NCBI GenBank assembly: GCA_964574335.1
Contig: CAZNNH010000013.1
Span: 1-64,000 of the forward strand
Source of the DNA: CAZNNH01 sp964574335
GTDB lineage: Bacteria > Acidobacteriota > Vicinamibacteria > Fen-336
Length of the DNA: 64,000 bases
Reading direction: 5' to 3'
Below the pieces are notes generated by a model. The model saw nothing but the letters and a program-made list of their open reading frames with translations, had not been told where the DNA came from and ran no database searches. The stretch's first letter is position 1. Each line of letters starts with the position of its first letter. Made by a program: the position numbers and the translations under genes. Shown here one piece after another: positions 34,566 through 42,586 of the stretch.

Positions 34566-35840
34566 GTGGCCGCACGGCCCCTGCGCGAGCGTAAGCTGTG
34601 GATCCCCCAGATGAGCTGGGAGGGGGCGGTGGCCTTCGCGGCGGCCTTCCGCAGCGTCTCGATCGACGCCGAGATCTGCCCCGACGCCGACGCCCACACC
34701 CTGGAGCTCGGCTCCGGGCATACCTCGGGCGAGGAGTGCCTGCCGGCGCGGACCACCCTCGGCAACTTCCTGAAGATCGTCGAGCGGCCGGGGTTCGAGC
34801 CGGACCGCAACGCCTTCTTCATGCCCACCGCCGACGGCCCCTGTCGCTTCGGCCAGTACGCGCCCTACATCCGCAAGGTGCTGCGCGAGATGCACCTGGA
34901 CGACGTCCTGGTCTTCGCCCCCAGCAGCCGCGACGGCTACGAGGGGATCGGGGCGCAGGCCCAGGAGCTGATGCGCACCGCCTACCGGGGGCTGGTGAGC
35001 GCCGACATCCTGCGCAAGATGCTGCACCGGACCCGTCCCTACGAGGTGGTGAAGGGCGAGACCGACCGGGTCCACGGAAGGGCGGTCCAGGGAGTGTCCA
35101 AGGTCCTGGAGCGACCGGGGGTGCCGGCCGAGCAGAGGATCAGGCAGCTCCAGGCGGCGCTCGGCGAGGCCCGCGACGAGTACCGTGCGGTCCGCATCGA
35201 CCCGAAGCCCCGCCCGCTGATCGGCGTAGTGGGCGAGATCGCCTGTCGGCTCACCCCCTCGATGAACGACGACCTGATCCGCAGCGTCGAGGAGCTGGGG
35301 GGCGAGTGCACGCTGGCTCACATCGTGGAGTGGGTCTTCTACACCAACGTCGAGCACCAGCGACGCCTGCGCCAGGAGGGGAGGCGCTTCTCGGGGGCGA
35401 TGCTCCTGGCCAAGGTCCGGAGCCACGTCCAGCACCGGGACGAGCACCGGCTCTACCAGGTCTTCGCCTCCGACCTGCGCGGCTACGAGGAGCCCTCGGT
35501 GCCCACCGTGCTCCGCTACTCGGAGCCGTACCTGCCGGCCTCGGGCGCCCTCGGCGAGATGACGCTCAGCGTGGGCAAGACCGTCTTCCACTACCACCAG
35601 GGGTGCGACGGCGTGGCCGACATCGCCCCGTTCGGCTGCATGAACGGGATCGTGACCGAGGCGGTCTACCCGCGGGTCAGCGCCGACTGCGACGACATGC
35701 CGATCCGCAACTTCTTCTTCGACGGGACCCGCCGCAGCCTCGGACACTCGCTGGGCGTCTTCATGGAGCTGGCTCGCTCGTACGGGGCGCGGAAGAAGGT
35801 GGCGCGGCGGCCTCCGCCACCAGCGCCTCGTGCAGGGTGA
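34566..35840 (+). CDS. C-terminal partner of the activase-related protein (HgdB/DUF2229-like)
   Basis: A 424-residue protein that looks like the missing C-terminal third of the large activase-related family: it starts with RKLWIPQMSW, contains CLPARTTLGNFLKI and PTADGPCRFGQYAPYI with conserved Cys, and ends with GCMNGIVTEAV and a DDMPIRNFFFDG segment, all typical of the dehydratase D/HgdB-like part. The GTG start is 76 bases after the preceding stop. The two products probably work as a complex. The 3' end overlaps the convergent PlsC gene by 80 bases. Confidence 0.82.
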   Translation: MAARPLRERKLWIPQMSWEGAVAFAAAFRSVSIDAEICPDADAHTLELGSGHTSGEECLPARTTLGNFLKIVERPGFEPDRNAFFMPTADGPCRFGQYAPYIRKVLREMHLDDVLVFAPSSRDGYEGIGAQAQELMRTAYRGLVSADILRKMLHRTRPYEVVKGETDRVHGRAVQGVSKVLERPGVPAEQRIRQLQAALGEARDEYRAVRIDPKPRPLIGVVGEIACRLTPSMNDDLIRSVEELGGECTLAHIVEWVFYTNVEHQRRLRQEGRRFSGAMLLAKVRSHVQHRDEHRLYQVFASDLRGYEEPSVPTVLRYSEPYLPASGALGEMTLSVGKTVFHYHQGCDGVADIAPFGCMNGIVTEAVYPRVSADCDDMPIRNFFFDGTRRSLGHSLGVFMELARSYGARKKVARRPPPPAPRAG

Positions 35841-36573
35841 CGACGGCGGCCCGGACGCGGTCGCGCAGCTCCGCGGCGCGCTCCCAGTCCGACCCGTCGC
35901 CGCGGGCCAGAAGCGGCTCTCCCAGCCTCAGGAGCACGTCTCTCGGGGCGGCCCCTTCGCCACGTTTCGCCACGATGTTGGCGGCGCCCTTGGCCATGGC
36001 GGCGCCAGTGCCGTGCAGGGCCACCGGCACCACCGGCACCCCGGCGCGCACGGCGGAGTGGAAGACCCCCTTCTTGAAGGCGTGGACCTGCCCGTCCGGG
36101 CTGCGGGTGCCCTCCGGGAAGACGACCAGCGGCTTGCCTCGCCTCAGGACCTCGACGAAGCGGTCGAGTGTCGCCACCATCGCCTTGCGATCCCCACCCC
36201 GGTCGATCTCCAGGTGTCCGGCCCGGTGCAGGTGCCAGCCGAGGAACGGGATCCTGAAGAGGGAGCTCTTCACCGCCCACTTGTAGTCGCCGGGCAGGTA
36301 GCTGCCGAGCACCAGCGTGTCGAGCAGGCTCTGGTGGTTGGAGACGAGGACGAGCCCTCCGGACGGGACGTGCTCGAGCCCGGAGACACGGGCGGAGATC
36401 CGCAGGAAGCGAAGGCCCGACCGGCACCAGGTCCGCATCGCCCAGAGGCTGGCCCGCCGGTCGGGGGTGAACGGTCCGACGAGCAGCGAGACCAGGCCGT
36501 AGAAGACGGTCAGGGCGGTGAAGGGCACCCAGTGGCGGGCCAGGCGGAGCGCCTCCCGGACGCTGACGGTCAC
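35761..36573 (-). CDS. 1-acylglycerol-3-phosphate acyltransferase (PlsC-like)
   Basis: A 270-residue acyltransferase with an N-terminal membrane helix (FTALTVFYGLVSLLVG) and the motifs NHQSLLD (HX4D) near residue 80, FPEGTRS near 150 and VPVVPVALHG near 183. It adds an acyl chain to lysophosphatidate or a related head at the inner membrane. It starts with GTG overlapping the stop of the CDP-alcohol transferase gene, so the pair forms a phospholipid unit. The C-terminal tail is Pro/Ala-rich, and its coding DNA overlaps the end of the convergent 34566-35840 gene, which suggests the tail is dispensable. Confidence 0.88.
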   Translation of the reverse strand: MTVSVREALRLARHWVPFTALTVFYGLVSLLVGPFTPDRRASLWAMRTWCRSGLRFLRISARVSGLEHVPSGGLVLVSNHQSLLDTLVLGSYLPGDYKWAVKSSLFRIPFLGWHLHRAGHLEIDRGGDRKAMVATLDRFVEVLRRGKPLVVFPEGTRSPDGQVHAFKKGVFHSAVRAGVPVVPVALHGTGAAMAKGAANIVAKRGEGAAPRDVLLRLGEPLLARGDGSDWERAAELRDRVRAAVVTLHEALVAEAAAPPSSAPRTSEPAP

Positions 36574-37364
36574 GGCCGGGGGATCAGGTGGTGCCCGAGG
36601 ATCAGGCTCAGGATGAAGATCGCGCACAGGGCGAAGTGGGGCGCCGTGATGCGCGGGTAGGTCCACAGCCAGAACGAGCTCCTCGGCTCGCGTCCCGAGA
36701 GCCGGAGGCGGGTGTAGAGGATGCGCTGGGTCGAGATCAGGTTGGTCATCACCGCCAGGATCCAGAGCGCGATGTGGAGGTTGCGGCCCAGCAGCCCGAA
36801 GATGAGGGTGAGCGTCCGCTCGGGCCTTTCCATGAAGCCGATCTTGCAGCTCGGGATGAGGTTCTCGGCCCGCGCCCTGGTGTAGGCGGTGGTGCTGGTC
36901 CCCACCACGGTGAGCGCCCACAGGACCAGATAGAGCAGCCGGTGCGGGCCGTTCCAGTGCCGCTCCATGTAGACGAGCAGGCCGAACAGGACGGCGAAGT
37001 CGGTGTAGCGGTCGACCACCGAGTCGAGGTAGCCGCCGAAGGCGGTCACCCGACCCGAGATCCGGGCCACCGCGCCGTCCAGGACGTCGAAGGCCCCGCC
37101 CACGATCAGCACCAGGCCGGCCAGCACCGGGTCGCCCAGGTAGGCGGGGATGAAGACCAGGCTGGCCACCAGCGGCCCGGCCAGGGTCACGGCGTTGACC
37201 GAGACGCCGGCCCGGATCATGCCCCGGGCCAGGGCGTCGCGAGCGGAGGCGAGGGGGGCGGCCACCGCCTGGGAGAGCTCGACGGCGACCCGCCTCAGCC
37301 GCTCCCTCAGCCGGATGGGGGTCGGCTCGAGCGGCACGACGTCGGTCTCCGAAGCGTGCCTCAT
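36570..37364 (-). CDS. CDP-alcohol phosphatidyltransferase
   Basis: A 264-residue integral membrane enzyme with the CDP-OH_P_transf signature: FDVLDGAVAR, eight residues to GGYLDSVVDR, i.e. D(X)2DG(X)2AR(X)8G(X)3D(X)3D, near residues 92-114. About six hydrophobic segments follow. It transfers a phosphoalcohol from a CDP-lipid, for example to glycerol phosphate or inositol phosphate; the substrate cannot be told. It is coupled to PlsC through GTGA. Overall this pair could supply a phospholipid head-group variant. Confidence 0.88.
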   Translation of the reverse strand: MRHASETDVVPLEPTPIRLRERLRRVAVELSQAVAAPLASARDALARGMIRAGVSVNAVTLAGPLVASLVFIPAYLGDPVLAGLVLIVGGAFDVLDGAVARISGRVTAFGGYLDSVVDRYTDFAVLFGLLVYMERHWNGPHRLLYLVLWALTVVGTSTTAYTRARAENLIPSCKIGFMERPERTLTLIFGLLGRNLHIALWILAVMTNLISTQRILYTRLRLSGREPRSSFWLWTYPRITAPHFALCAIFILSLILGHHLIPRP

Positions 37365-37575
37365 CGCGGCGCCGCAGTATACCGCCTGAGAGCCATCCAG
37401 GCGGAGCCAGGCCCGTGAAGCCGTGCGTGAAGGAACCGAAGAGCCCGAGCGGACGCCGGACGCGGCTTCCGTGCGTCGGGACTACCACCCCGACGAGGCT
37501 CGTTTCCGGGCTCTACCGGGGGGCGAGAGCGTCGGACGTCTCGATGAGCTCCTCCTCCTCCGATCAGCAGCGCGC

Positions 37576-37608
37576 TTGACAGCGGCGCACCCACTGTTGT
37601 ATGTACAA
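37576..37608 (+). promoter_or_regulatory. promoter and MarR-type operator of the regulator gene
   Basis: TTGACA (37576-37581), an 18-base spacer and TATGTA (37600-37605) form a promoter. The -10 sits inside the dyad TTGTA-TG-TACAA (37597-37608), where a bound repressor would block transcription. The dyad resembles the one at 38171-38188 upstream of the flavin reductase, which points to autoregulation. Confidence 0.65.
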
Positions 37609-37619
37609 GCAAGGAAGTG

Positions 37620-38141
37620 ATGGCTGTGGGTACGGGCGGGTCTCAGACCACCAACAAGCGACGCTGCGGATCGAGCAGCGCCAAGGGAGCCAACGCCGGC
37701 TCCGACAGCGCAGGCATCAGCACGGGAGGAGTCCTCCGCGACTGTCTGTACTTCACGGCAAATGCCCTGGCACGCACCATCACCCGCATGGCGCACGAGG
37801 AGTTCCGCCCCACCGGGTTGTCACCGTCGCACGCCTTCCTGCTGATGCTGGTGGCGGAGCGGCCGGGGACGGCACAGAAGGGTCTTGGCGAGTCGTTGCA
37901 GCTCGCGCCGTCGACGGTCACCCGCCTGGTGGACACGCTGGTCTACCGGGGTCTCGTCACCCGCCAGAGCAGTGGCCGGACGGTGACCGTTTTCCCGACG
38001 GCCAAGGGAACGCAGCTTCTGCCGGCCATCCACGAGGCTTGGTGGGGGCTGCGCCGGCGCTACAGCGCCAAGCTCGGGGAGACGGCAGGCGACGAGCTCA
38101 CACGCAAGGTCGATCGAGCCCAGGGAGTGCTGGAGGGATGA
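37620..38141 (+). CDS. MarR-family transcriptional regulator
   Basis: A 173-residue MarR regulator with a low-complexity N-terminal extension of about 35 residues. The winged helix lies around GLSPSHAFLLMLVAERPGTAQKGLGESLQLAPSTVTRLVDTLVYRGLV, then the wing RQSSGRTVTVFPTAKG. The ATG at 37620 follows AAGGAAG; GTG 37617 is also possible. It probably represses itself and the flavin reductase/ACT genes downstream through the related dyads. The ligand is unknown. Confidence 0.88.
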   Translation: MAVGTGGSQTTNKRRCGSSSAKGANAGSDSAGISTGGVLRDCLYFTANALARTITRMAHEEFRPTGLSPSHAFLLMLVAERPGTAQKGLGESLQLAPSTVTRLVDTLVYRGLVTRQSSGRTVTVFPTAKGTQLLPAIHEAWWGLRRRYSAKLGETAGDELTRKVDRAQGVLEG

Positions 38142-38170
38142 GCCCTGGGCGCCTTCTCTGTGGACAATTC

Positions 38171-38188
38171 ATTGCTTGTGCAAGCAAT
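38171..38188. promoter_or_regulatory. perfect palindromic operator, likely MarR site
   Basis: ATTGCTTG-TG-CAAGCAAT is a perfect 8-bp-arm palindrome, 20 bases before the flavin reductase ATG. It shares TTGnnTGnnCAAGCAA with the site at 37597 that overlaps the regulator's own promoter. Confidence 0.7.
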
Positions 38189-38208
38189 CTTATGAAGGAA
38201 AGGAACTC

Positions 38209-38793
38209 ATGAGTCGTGTCGAGATCGACAGGCAGAGCATCGGCTTTCCGATGCCGGTGGCCGTGCTGGGCACCCGCTACGAAGGACGCCCCAACTTCAT
38301 GGCCTTGGCCTGGCTCAGCCGGGTCAACTCCAACCCACCCCAGATCGCGGTGGCCGTGGGCCGCTCCCATGCCTCCGCGGCTGCGGTGGCCTCGAATGGC
38401 TGCTTCGGCCTCAGCTTCCCGAGACGGCAACAGCTCGCGGCTGCCGACTACGTCGGACTGGTGTCCGGGAAGACGACCGACAAGTCCGCGGTCTTCCCGG
38501 TGTTCGTCGGCGAGCAACCGGCGGCCCCCATGGCCGCAGACTGCCCGGTGACCATGGAGTGTCGCCTGGTCGAGTCGCTGCAGTTGCCCACCAGCACCCT
38601 GTTCGTCGGCGAGGTGGTCAAGGTCTACGCCGACGAGGAGTGCCTGAGCCAGGGAGCGGTCGACTTGAGGAAGACCGAGCCGCTGCTCCTGAGCATGCCC
38701 GACAACCACTACTGGCCGCTCGGGGCCGAGCCGATCGGCAGGGCCTGGTCGGCGGGCAAGGGCTTCACGGCAACAACCGCGCCAACCGAGTAG
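38209..38793 (+). CDS. flavin reductase family protein
   Basis: A 194-residue split-barrel FMN-binding protein (flavin reductase/FlaRed family): PMPVAVLGTRYEGRPNFMALAWLSRVNSNPP is the family N-terminus, then SHASAAAV and GLVSGKTTDKSAVFP. It reduces FMN/FAD with NAD(P)H or serves as a ferric/flavin reductase. A Shine-Dalgarno (GAAAGGAA) precedes the ATG at 38209. It is the likely regulatory target of the neighbouring MarR protein, through the palindrome upstream. The ACT-domain gene follows ten bases later. Confidence 0.88.
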   Translation: MSRVEIDRQSIGFPMPVAVLGTRYEGRPNFMALAWLSRVNSNPPQIAVAVGRSHASAAAVASNGCFGLSFPRRQQLAAADYVGLVSGKTTDKSAVFPVFVGEQPAAPMAADCPVTMECRLVESLQLPTSTLFVGEVVKVYADEECLSQGAVDLRKTEPLLLSMPDNHYWPLGAEPIGRAWSAGKGFTATTAPTE

Positions 38794-38803
38794 GGAGAGA
38801 TCC

Positions 38804-39217
38804 ATGGCATTCGATATCAAGCGGGTCGAGTACTACAACACGACGGTTGAGGGTCATGCCGGGGAAGCATCCCGGCTGCTCTCTGCCTTTGCCGATGCCG
38901 GCGTGAGCCTGCTGGCCTACAAGGCAGCCCCTGTGGATCCCAGGCACACTCGGTTCACCCTGCTTCCCGACGACGGCTCCAAGATGAACGACAAAGCGAC
39001 GAAGGCGGGGCTGAAGCTCGAGGGTCCTCACCCGGCCCTCTACGTCCGGGGCGACGACCAGTCGGGAGCGCTCGCCGACATCTTCGAGAAGCTCGCCCAG
39101 GCACGGATCGGTCTCTGCAAATCCAGCGGGCTGGCCGACATCAAGGGCGGCTACGGCGTCGTCCTCTACCTGGAGGGGGAGGATCGCGAGAGGGCCATCG
39201 CGGCTCTTCAGGTGTGA
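38804..39217 (+). CDS. ACT-domain protein
   Basis: A 137-residue protein that appears to be two ACT-like units. The first spans YYNTTVEGHAGEASRLLSAFADAGVSLLAYKAA; the second spans ALYVRGDDQSGALADIFEKLAQARIGL...GYGVVLYLE. ACT domains bind small metabolites, often amino acids. It has no catalytic domain, so it is a stand-alone sensor or regulator. It starts ten bases after the flavin reductase stop (GGGAGAG before the ATG) and belongs to the same unit. The palindromic terminator at 39261 follows. Confidence 0.75.
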   Translation: MAFDIKRVEYYNTTVEGHAGEASRLLSAFADAGVSLLAYKAAPVDPRHTRFTLLPDDGSKMNDKATKAGLKLEGPHPALYVRGDDQSGALADIFEKLAQARIGLCKSSGLADIKGGYGVVLYLEGEDRERAIAALQV

Positions 39218-39260
39218 GCTCCCCCCGCATGACCCGGCTCGCCGGGGGGAGCCGCGTTGG

Positions 39261-39284
39261 GGCGGCCCTCCGACGAGGGCCGCC
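39261..39284. terminator. bidirectional hairpin between convergent genes
   Basis: A perfect 10-bp stem (GGCGGCCCTC/GAGGGCCGCC) with a CGAC loop, between the end of the ACT gene (39217) and the end of the leftward frameshifted gene (39295). It has no T-tract. Confidence 0.5.
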
Positions 39285-39294
39285 TCAGAGCGGC

Positions 39295-39662
39295 TCAGGC
39301 GCTCTTGAAGACCAGGGCGGTGCGCTTGCCGCGGAAGCGCACCTCTTCGAGGACCCGCGCGCCCGACGAATTCCGGCGGACCACCCGCTCCTGGTACCTC
39401 GACCGCCTGCCCTCGTCGACGACCCTGGCCGGGGTCTCGTCCATGATCCTGCCATCCCGCTTCACGGTGACGTTGACCTCGGGTCCATTCCCCTGCCAGG
39501 CGAACGTGTAGTGCCCGGCGGCCAGGGCCTGCCGGCCACCATGGTGGCCGAGTCCAGCGAGACCCTGACCGAGTGTGAGTCGGTTCCGGCCCAGGCGGCG
39601 CCCGCGCCCACGAAGACGAGGGCGGCCGCTGCCGCAACCAGCGAACCAACGAATCGCTTCAT
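39295..39662 (-). pseudogene. secreted small protein gene broken by a one-base frameshift
   Basis: Two frames together encode one protein of about 122 residues. The first, from ATG 39662, gives a signal peptide (MKRFVGSLVAAAAALVFVGAGAAWA) and VRVSLDSATMVAGR. The second, one base shifted, continues ALAAGHYTFAWQGNGPEVNVTVKRDGRIMDE to the stop at 39295. The break lies near 39522-39536 (GGCAGGCCCTGG); restoring one base there rejoins them. This is either a sequencing/assembly error or a recent mutation. The intact form resembles small exported beta-sheet proteins (LDSATMVAGK...AGTYTFSW type) of unknown function. Confidence 0.75.
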
Positions 39663-39794
39663 GTCTCCTCCCTCTTGGCCGCGACCTCCCGGCCCCCCGT
39701 GGGAGGCCGCCATTCACACCATCCACTAGTCACGACGTGGCGGCACCGGCGAAAGTCGCCTGGGCGAGAGTCAGGGGGGTGACCTCCCCGAGCG

Positions 39795-40017
39795 CTACCG
39801 CGCCGGGGCGCGCGAGCGCCGCCAGGACCAGAGGAATAGCAGGCCGGGGGCGGCGAAGACGAGCCAGGCCCACCCTTGCGGAAACGCTCCGGTGATCGCC
39901 GCATGAAGCAGGTAGAAGGCCACCAGGCTCCCCACCGTGATGGCGCCTCCAAGCCCTTCCCACCACCACGCCAGGATCATCCCGGCGACGATGCCGCCCG
40001 GGTAGAGCAGGAAGCCG
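39795..40017 (-). pseudogene. C-terminal remnant of a small membrane protein
   Basis: About 74 codons of open frame, ending at 39795, encode two hydrophobic segments (ITVGSLVAFYLLHAAI and GWAWLVFAAPGLLFLW) and a basic tail, after a conserved-looking GFLLYPGGIVAGMILAWWWEGLGG. There is no start or N-terminal part: the frame runs into the integrase fragment at about 40018. The gene therefore appears to be cut by an insertion or rearrangement. The first half would have lain to the right. Confidence 0.55.
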
Positions 40018-40227
40018 GTGCTGTCTTACGATCTGCGGCCCAGCGCCATCCGGAACATGGTGCGCGCCGACGTCGACCCGGCGGTGGCCATGCGGACCAG
40101 CGGCCACCGGACGCGCGCGGTGTTCGACCGCTACAACATCGTCTCCGAGGAGGACCTCCGCGCTGCGGTGAAGTCTCGGTGCTGCCGAAGGACCGCACGA
40201 CCGCCGCTCCGCAAGGCTGGCCAGTGA
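40018..40227 (+). pseudogene. tyrosine recombinase (integrase) C-terminal remnant
   Basis: About 69 residues match the end of a phage/ICE-type integrase: SYDLRPSAIRNMVRADVDPAVAM carries the HxLR-like box (His changed to Tyr), TSGHRTRAVFDRYNIV carries the second His/Arg and the catalytic Tyr. The N-terminal two-thirds is missing and there is no start site of its own. It abuts a truncated membrane gene and lies 0.7 kb from a tRNA gene, which suggests a decayed integrative element. Confidence 0.75.
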
Positions 40228-40284
40228 AGCTAGGCCGGCGCGGGCATCGGCAACTCCCGCGCCTTGTTCGGCGGCCTCTTCACG

Positions 40285-40689
40285 CTACTCCCGCGAGGGC
40301 GCATAGACAGTGATGAGCACGCTAGCCTTGAGCCTCGCTAGCGCGCGGACGACGTCCTCACCAAGCCGGACGTCCTCGAAGTTGCGCGGTTCCAGACCGG
40401 CTTGGATTCCGATGTCGAATACCCGGGAAGACGCTTCCCGCCAGCTTCGCTGGGCCGTGGGGGGCAAAGAGTCAACGAGAGCCACGAGTTCACGCGCCAA
40501 TCGCGCCGCGGACTTCTTGTAGCTGAGGAGGCTCATCTGGATCCAGCGTGGTGCGTTGCCGTCGCGTCGCCCCGGTGTCTGAGCTGACGGCCACACTTCA
40601 AGGAGCGGAGCCAGTGATCGCCGTGACCGAACATGCAGATCGACGTTGAGGAACTCCGTCGCGGGCGTCAGGCCCTGGTCGGCCGTCAC
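40285..40689 (-). CDS. hypothetical protein (134 aa)
   Basis: A protein with no family I recognise. It is compact and well behaved: ATEFLNVDLHVRS near the N-terminus, a middle MSLLSYKKSAARLARELVALVDSL helix and a C-terminal EDVVRALARLKASVLITVYAP strand-like end. The GTG at 40689 follows GAGAGAGGTGAG, a good ribosome-binding site. A 27-residue frame precedes it on the same strand. Lying beside an integrase remnant and a tRNA gene, it may be cargo of a decayed element. Confidence 0.6.
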   Translation of the reverse strand: MTADQGLTPATEFLNVDLHVRSRRSLAPLLEVWPSAQTPGRRDGNAPRWIQMSLLSYKKSAARLARELVALVDSLPPTAQRSWREASSRVFDIGIQAGLEPRNFEDVRLGEDVVRALARLKASVLITVYAPSRE

Positions 40690-40728
40690 GCACTCACCTC
40701 TCTCTGGTTCGCCGCCTGCCATCCATTC

Positions 40729-40812
40729 CTACCCGGGCATCTCCGTGATGCCTTCATTCGCGTTCTCGAGGTAGTCCACGAGCTCTCTGATGCGTTTCTG
40801 CACTTCGGCCAC
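40729..40812 (-). CDS. possible 27-residue peptide upstream of the 134-aa gene
   Basis: A short frame from GTG 40812 (VAEVQKRIRELVDYLENANEGITEMPG) with GCGAGGCGAGG just upstream. It is an amphipathic, coiled-coil-like helix. It ends 40 bases before the next gene's start, so the two could be co-translated. Support is limited to the ribosome-binding site and composition. Confidence 0.4.
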   Translation of the reverse strand: MAEVQKRIRELVDYLENANEGITEMPG

Positions 40813-40867
40813 ACCTCGCCTCGCAAAACGCGGACAGACTGCACAATCGCCGTGCAACCCAAAGAAG

Positions 40868-40892
40868 AAGGGCGGCCGATCAGGCCGCCCTT
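40868..40892 (-). terminator. tRNA terminator
   Basis: A 10-bp stem (AAGGGCGGCC/GGCCGCCCTT, loop of five) follows the tRNA on the minus strand and is continued by CTTCTTCTTT, a T-rich tail. It is an intrinsic terminator. Confidence 0.8.
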
Positions 40893-40919
40893 AGTGTATG
40901 ACCGAGTTGAGATGATTCC

Positions 40920-40996
<77 letters not shown>

Positions 40997-41008
40997 TCAG
41001 CAACCTAT

Positions 41009-41037
41009 ATGCTAGCCAACCGACCCCAGCGTGTCAA
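41009..41037 (-). promoter_or_regulatory. promoter of the initiator tRNA gene
   Basis: On the minus strand TTGACA (41037-41032), a 17-base spacer and TAGCAT (41014-41009) precede the tRNA 5' end at 40996 by 13 bases. Confidence 0.75.
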
Positions 41038-41044
41038 CCGTCGC

Positions 41045-42346
41045 TCACCTGGCGTAGCCGGCGACTCGGCCCCGACGCCGCGGAGGGCCTCCTCCTGACC
41101 GGGCGGCCGGTCCCGCGGAGCGGCCCGAACGGCCCGGCGAGATCGCAGGCCGCCGGTTGCTCGGGCGCGCGGCCCGGGCCAGCCGCTGGCCCAGGGGCAC
41201 CTCGAGCTTCTCGGGGGGCCGCCTCGTGTAGTCGAAGCCGGGCACCGTCACCCGCATCATCTTCTTGCCGATGGCACGCTCGATGCCACGCACGTTCGTC
41301 TCCTCCTCGGGAGAGACGAAGGCGAAGGCGTCGCCGTTGGCCTCGGCCCGGGCGGTCCGCCCCACCCGGTGGACGTAGTCCTCGGGTGAGGCCGGCACGT
41401 CGAAGTTGACCACGTGGGACAGCGCGTCCACGTCGATCCCGCGGGCGGCGATGTCGGTCGCCACCAGCACCGGGAACTTGCCCGCCTTGAACCTGCCCAG
41501 GGTCTCGGTGCGCTGGGTCTGGCTGCGGTTGCCGTGGATCCGGCCGGCGGCGACGCCGTTGCGGAGCAGGTACTCGGTCAGGCGGTTGGCGCGGTGCTTG
41601 GTGCGCGTGAAGGCGATCACGCTGCGCATCTCGCCCCGCCGCAGCAGCTCCACCAGCAGCGCCGACTTGAGCTCGGCCGGAACCGGGTAGGCGGCGTGGT
41701 TGATCGCGGTCGGGGGGAGCGCCGGAGGATCGACCGCGACCCGGACCGGGTCCCGCAGCATCTCGTGCGACAGCCCCACGATCGGCGGCGGCAGCGTGGC
41801 GGAGAAGAACGAGGTCTGGCGGCGCGTCGGCAGGTGGCGCAGGATCCGGCGCACATCCGGGAGAAAGCCCATGTCCAGCATCCGGTCGGCCTCGTCCAGC
41901 ACCAGCATCTCGACGCCGGCCAGGGCCGCGCGCCCGGAGCGCATGTGATCGAGCAGGCGGCCGGGCGTGGCGACGATCACGTCGACGCCCCGACGGAATG
42001 CCTCTTCCTGGGGTCGGGCGCCGACGCCGCCGATGACGACCGCCACCGACACGCGGGCGTGCCGGCCGAGGAGCGTGACGTGCTCCTGGATCTGGGTAGC
42101 CAGCTCGCGGGTGGGGGTCAGGATCAGCGCGCGGGTGACGCCCCGCGGCCGGCCGGCGAGGCGCTGCAGGATGGGCAGGACGAAGGCCGCGGTCTTCCCG
42201 CTGCCGGTCTTGGCGCTGGCCAGGACGTCGCGGCCTTCGAGGGCCGGAGGGATGGCCTGCGCCTGGATGGGGGTGGGTCGTGAGAAGCCGAGACCTTGGA
42301 CGCCACTTTGCAGCGTCGGGTGCAGGCCAAGGGTAGAGAAAGGCAT
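41045..42346 (-). CDS. rhlE: DEAD-box RNA helicase (RhlE-like)
   Basis: A 433-residue helicase with the full motif set: Q motif FSRPTPIQAQAIP, motif I ASAKTGSGKT near residue 45, PTRELATQ, VLDEADRMLDMGF (motif II), FFSATLPP (motif III), ATDIAARGIDVDALSHVVNFD and HRVGRTARA (V and VI). The C-terminus is a short Arg/Gly/Pro-rich tail, as in RhlE and related RNA remodelling helicases. It works on structured RNA, probably in cold adaptation or ribosome assembly; its neighbour is a cold-shock protein. The tRNA-fMet promoter begins right after its stop. Confidence 0.93.
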   Translation of the reverse strand: MPFSTLGLHPTLQSGVQGLGFSRPTPIQAQAIPPALEGRDVLASAKTGSGKTAAFVLPILQRLAGRPRGVTRALILTPTRELATQIQEHVTLLGRHARVSVAVVIGGVGARPQEEAFRRGVDVIVATPGRLLDHMRSGRAALAGVEMLVLDEADRMLDMGFLPDVRRILRHLPTRRQTSFFSATLPPPIVGLSHEMLRDPVRVAVDPPALPPTAINHAAYPVPAELKSALLVELLRRGEMRSVIAFTRTKHRANRLTEYLLRNGVAAGRIHGNRSQTQRTETLGRFKAGKFPVLVATDIAARGIDVDALSHVVNFDVPASPEDYVHRVGRTARAEANGDAFAFVSPEEETNVRGIERAIGKKMMRVTVPGFDYTRRPPEKLEVPLGQRLARAARPSNRRPAISPGRSGRSAGPAARSGGGPPRRRGRVAGYAR

Positions 42347-42537
42347 AGATGTTCGTTCTTCCTACGGTTCGAGCCGGCTCTGTTGATCGTTGGTTCGACG
42401 GGGGGTTTGCCGGGAAGCCGCCGTCCGCGCGGCTCCCTCATGGAGCGCGAAGGTGACGATCTTCTCACGTTTCCCGCCGGAAGTCGAGTCGCCCGGGGAG
42501 GGGCGGAGGAGCGGGCGGAGCGTGGCCCAAAAGACGA

Positions 42538-42566
42538 GCGCCCGAGGCCGGAACGACCCCGGGCGC
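42538..42566 (-). terminator. terminator downstream of the cold-shock gene
   Basis: A 7-bp GC stem (GCGCCCG/CGGGCGC) on the minus strand is followed by TCGTCTTTT. It lies 21 bases after the cold-shock gene stop. Confidence 0.55.
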
Positions 42567-42586
42567 AGGCACGGAACGGCGATCGC

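Noticed and set aside
39295..39726. 143-residue protein in a single frame
   Set aside because: Its N-terminal half is Arg/Gly-rich noise, while the true signal peptide lies in the neighbouring frame.
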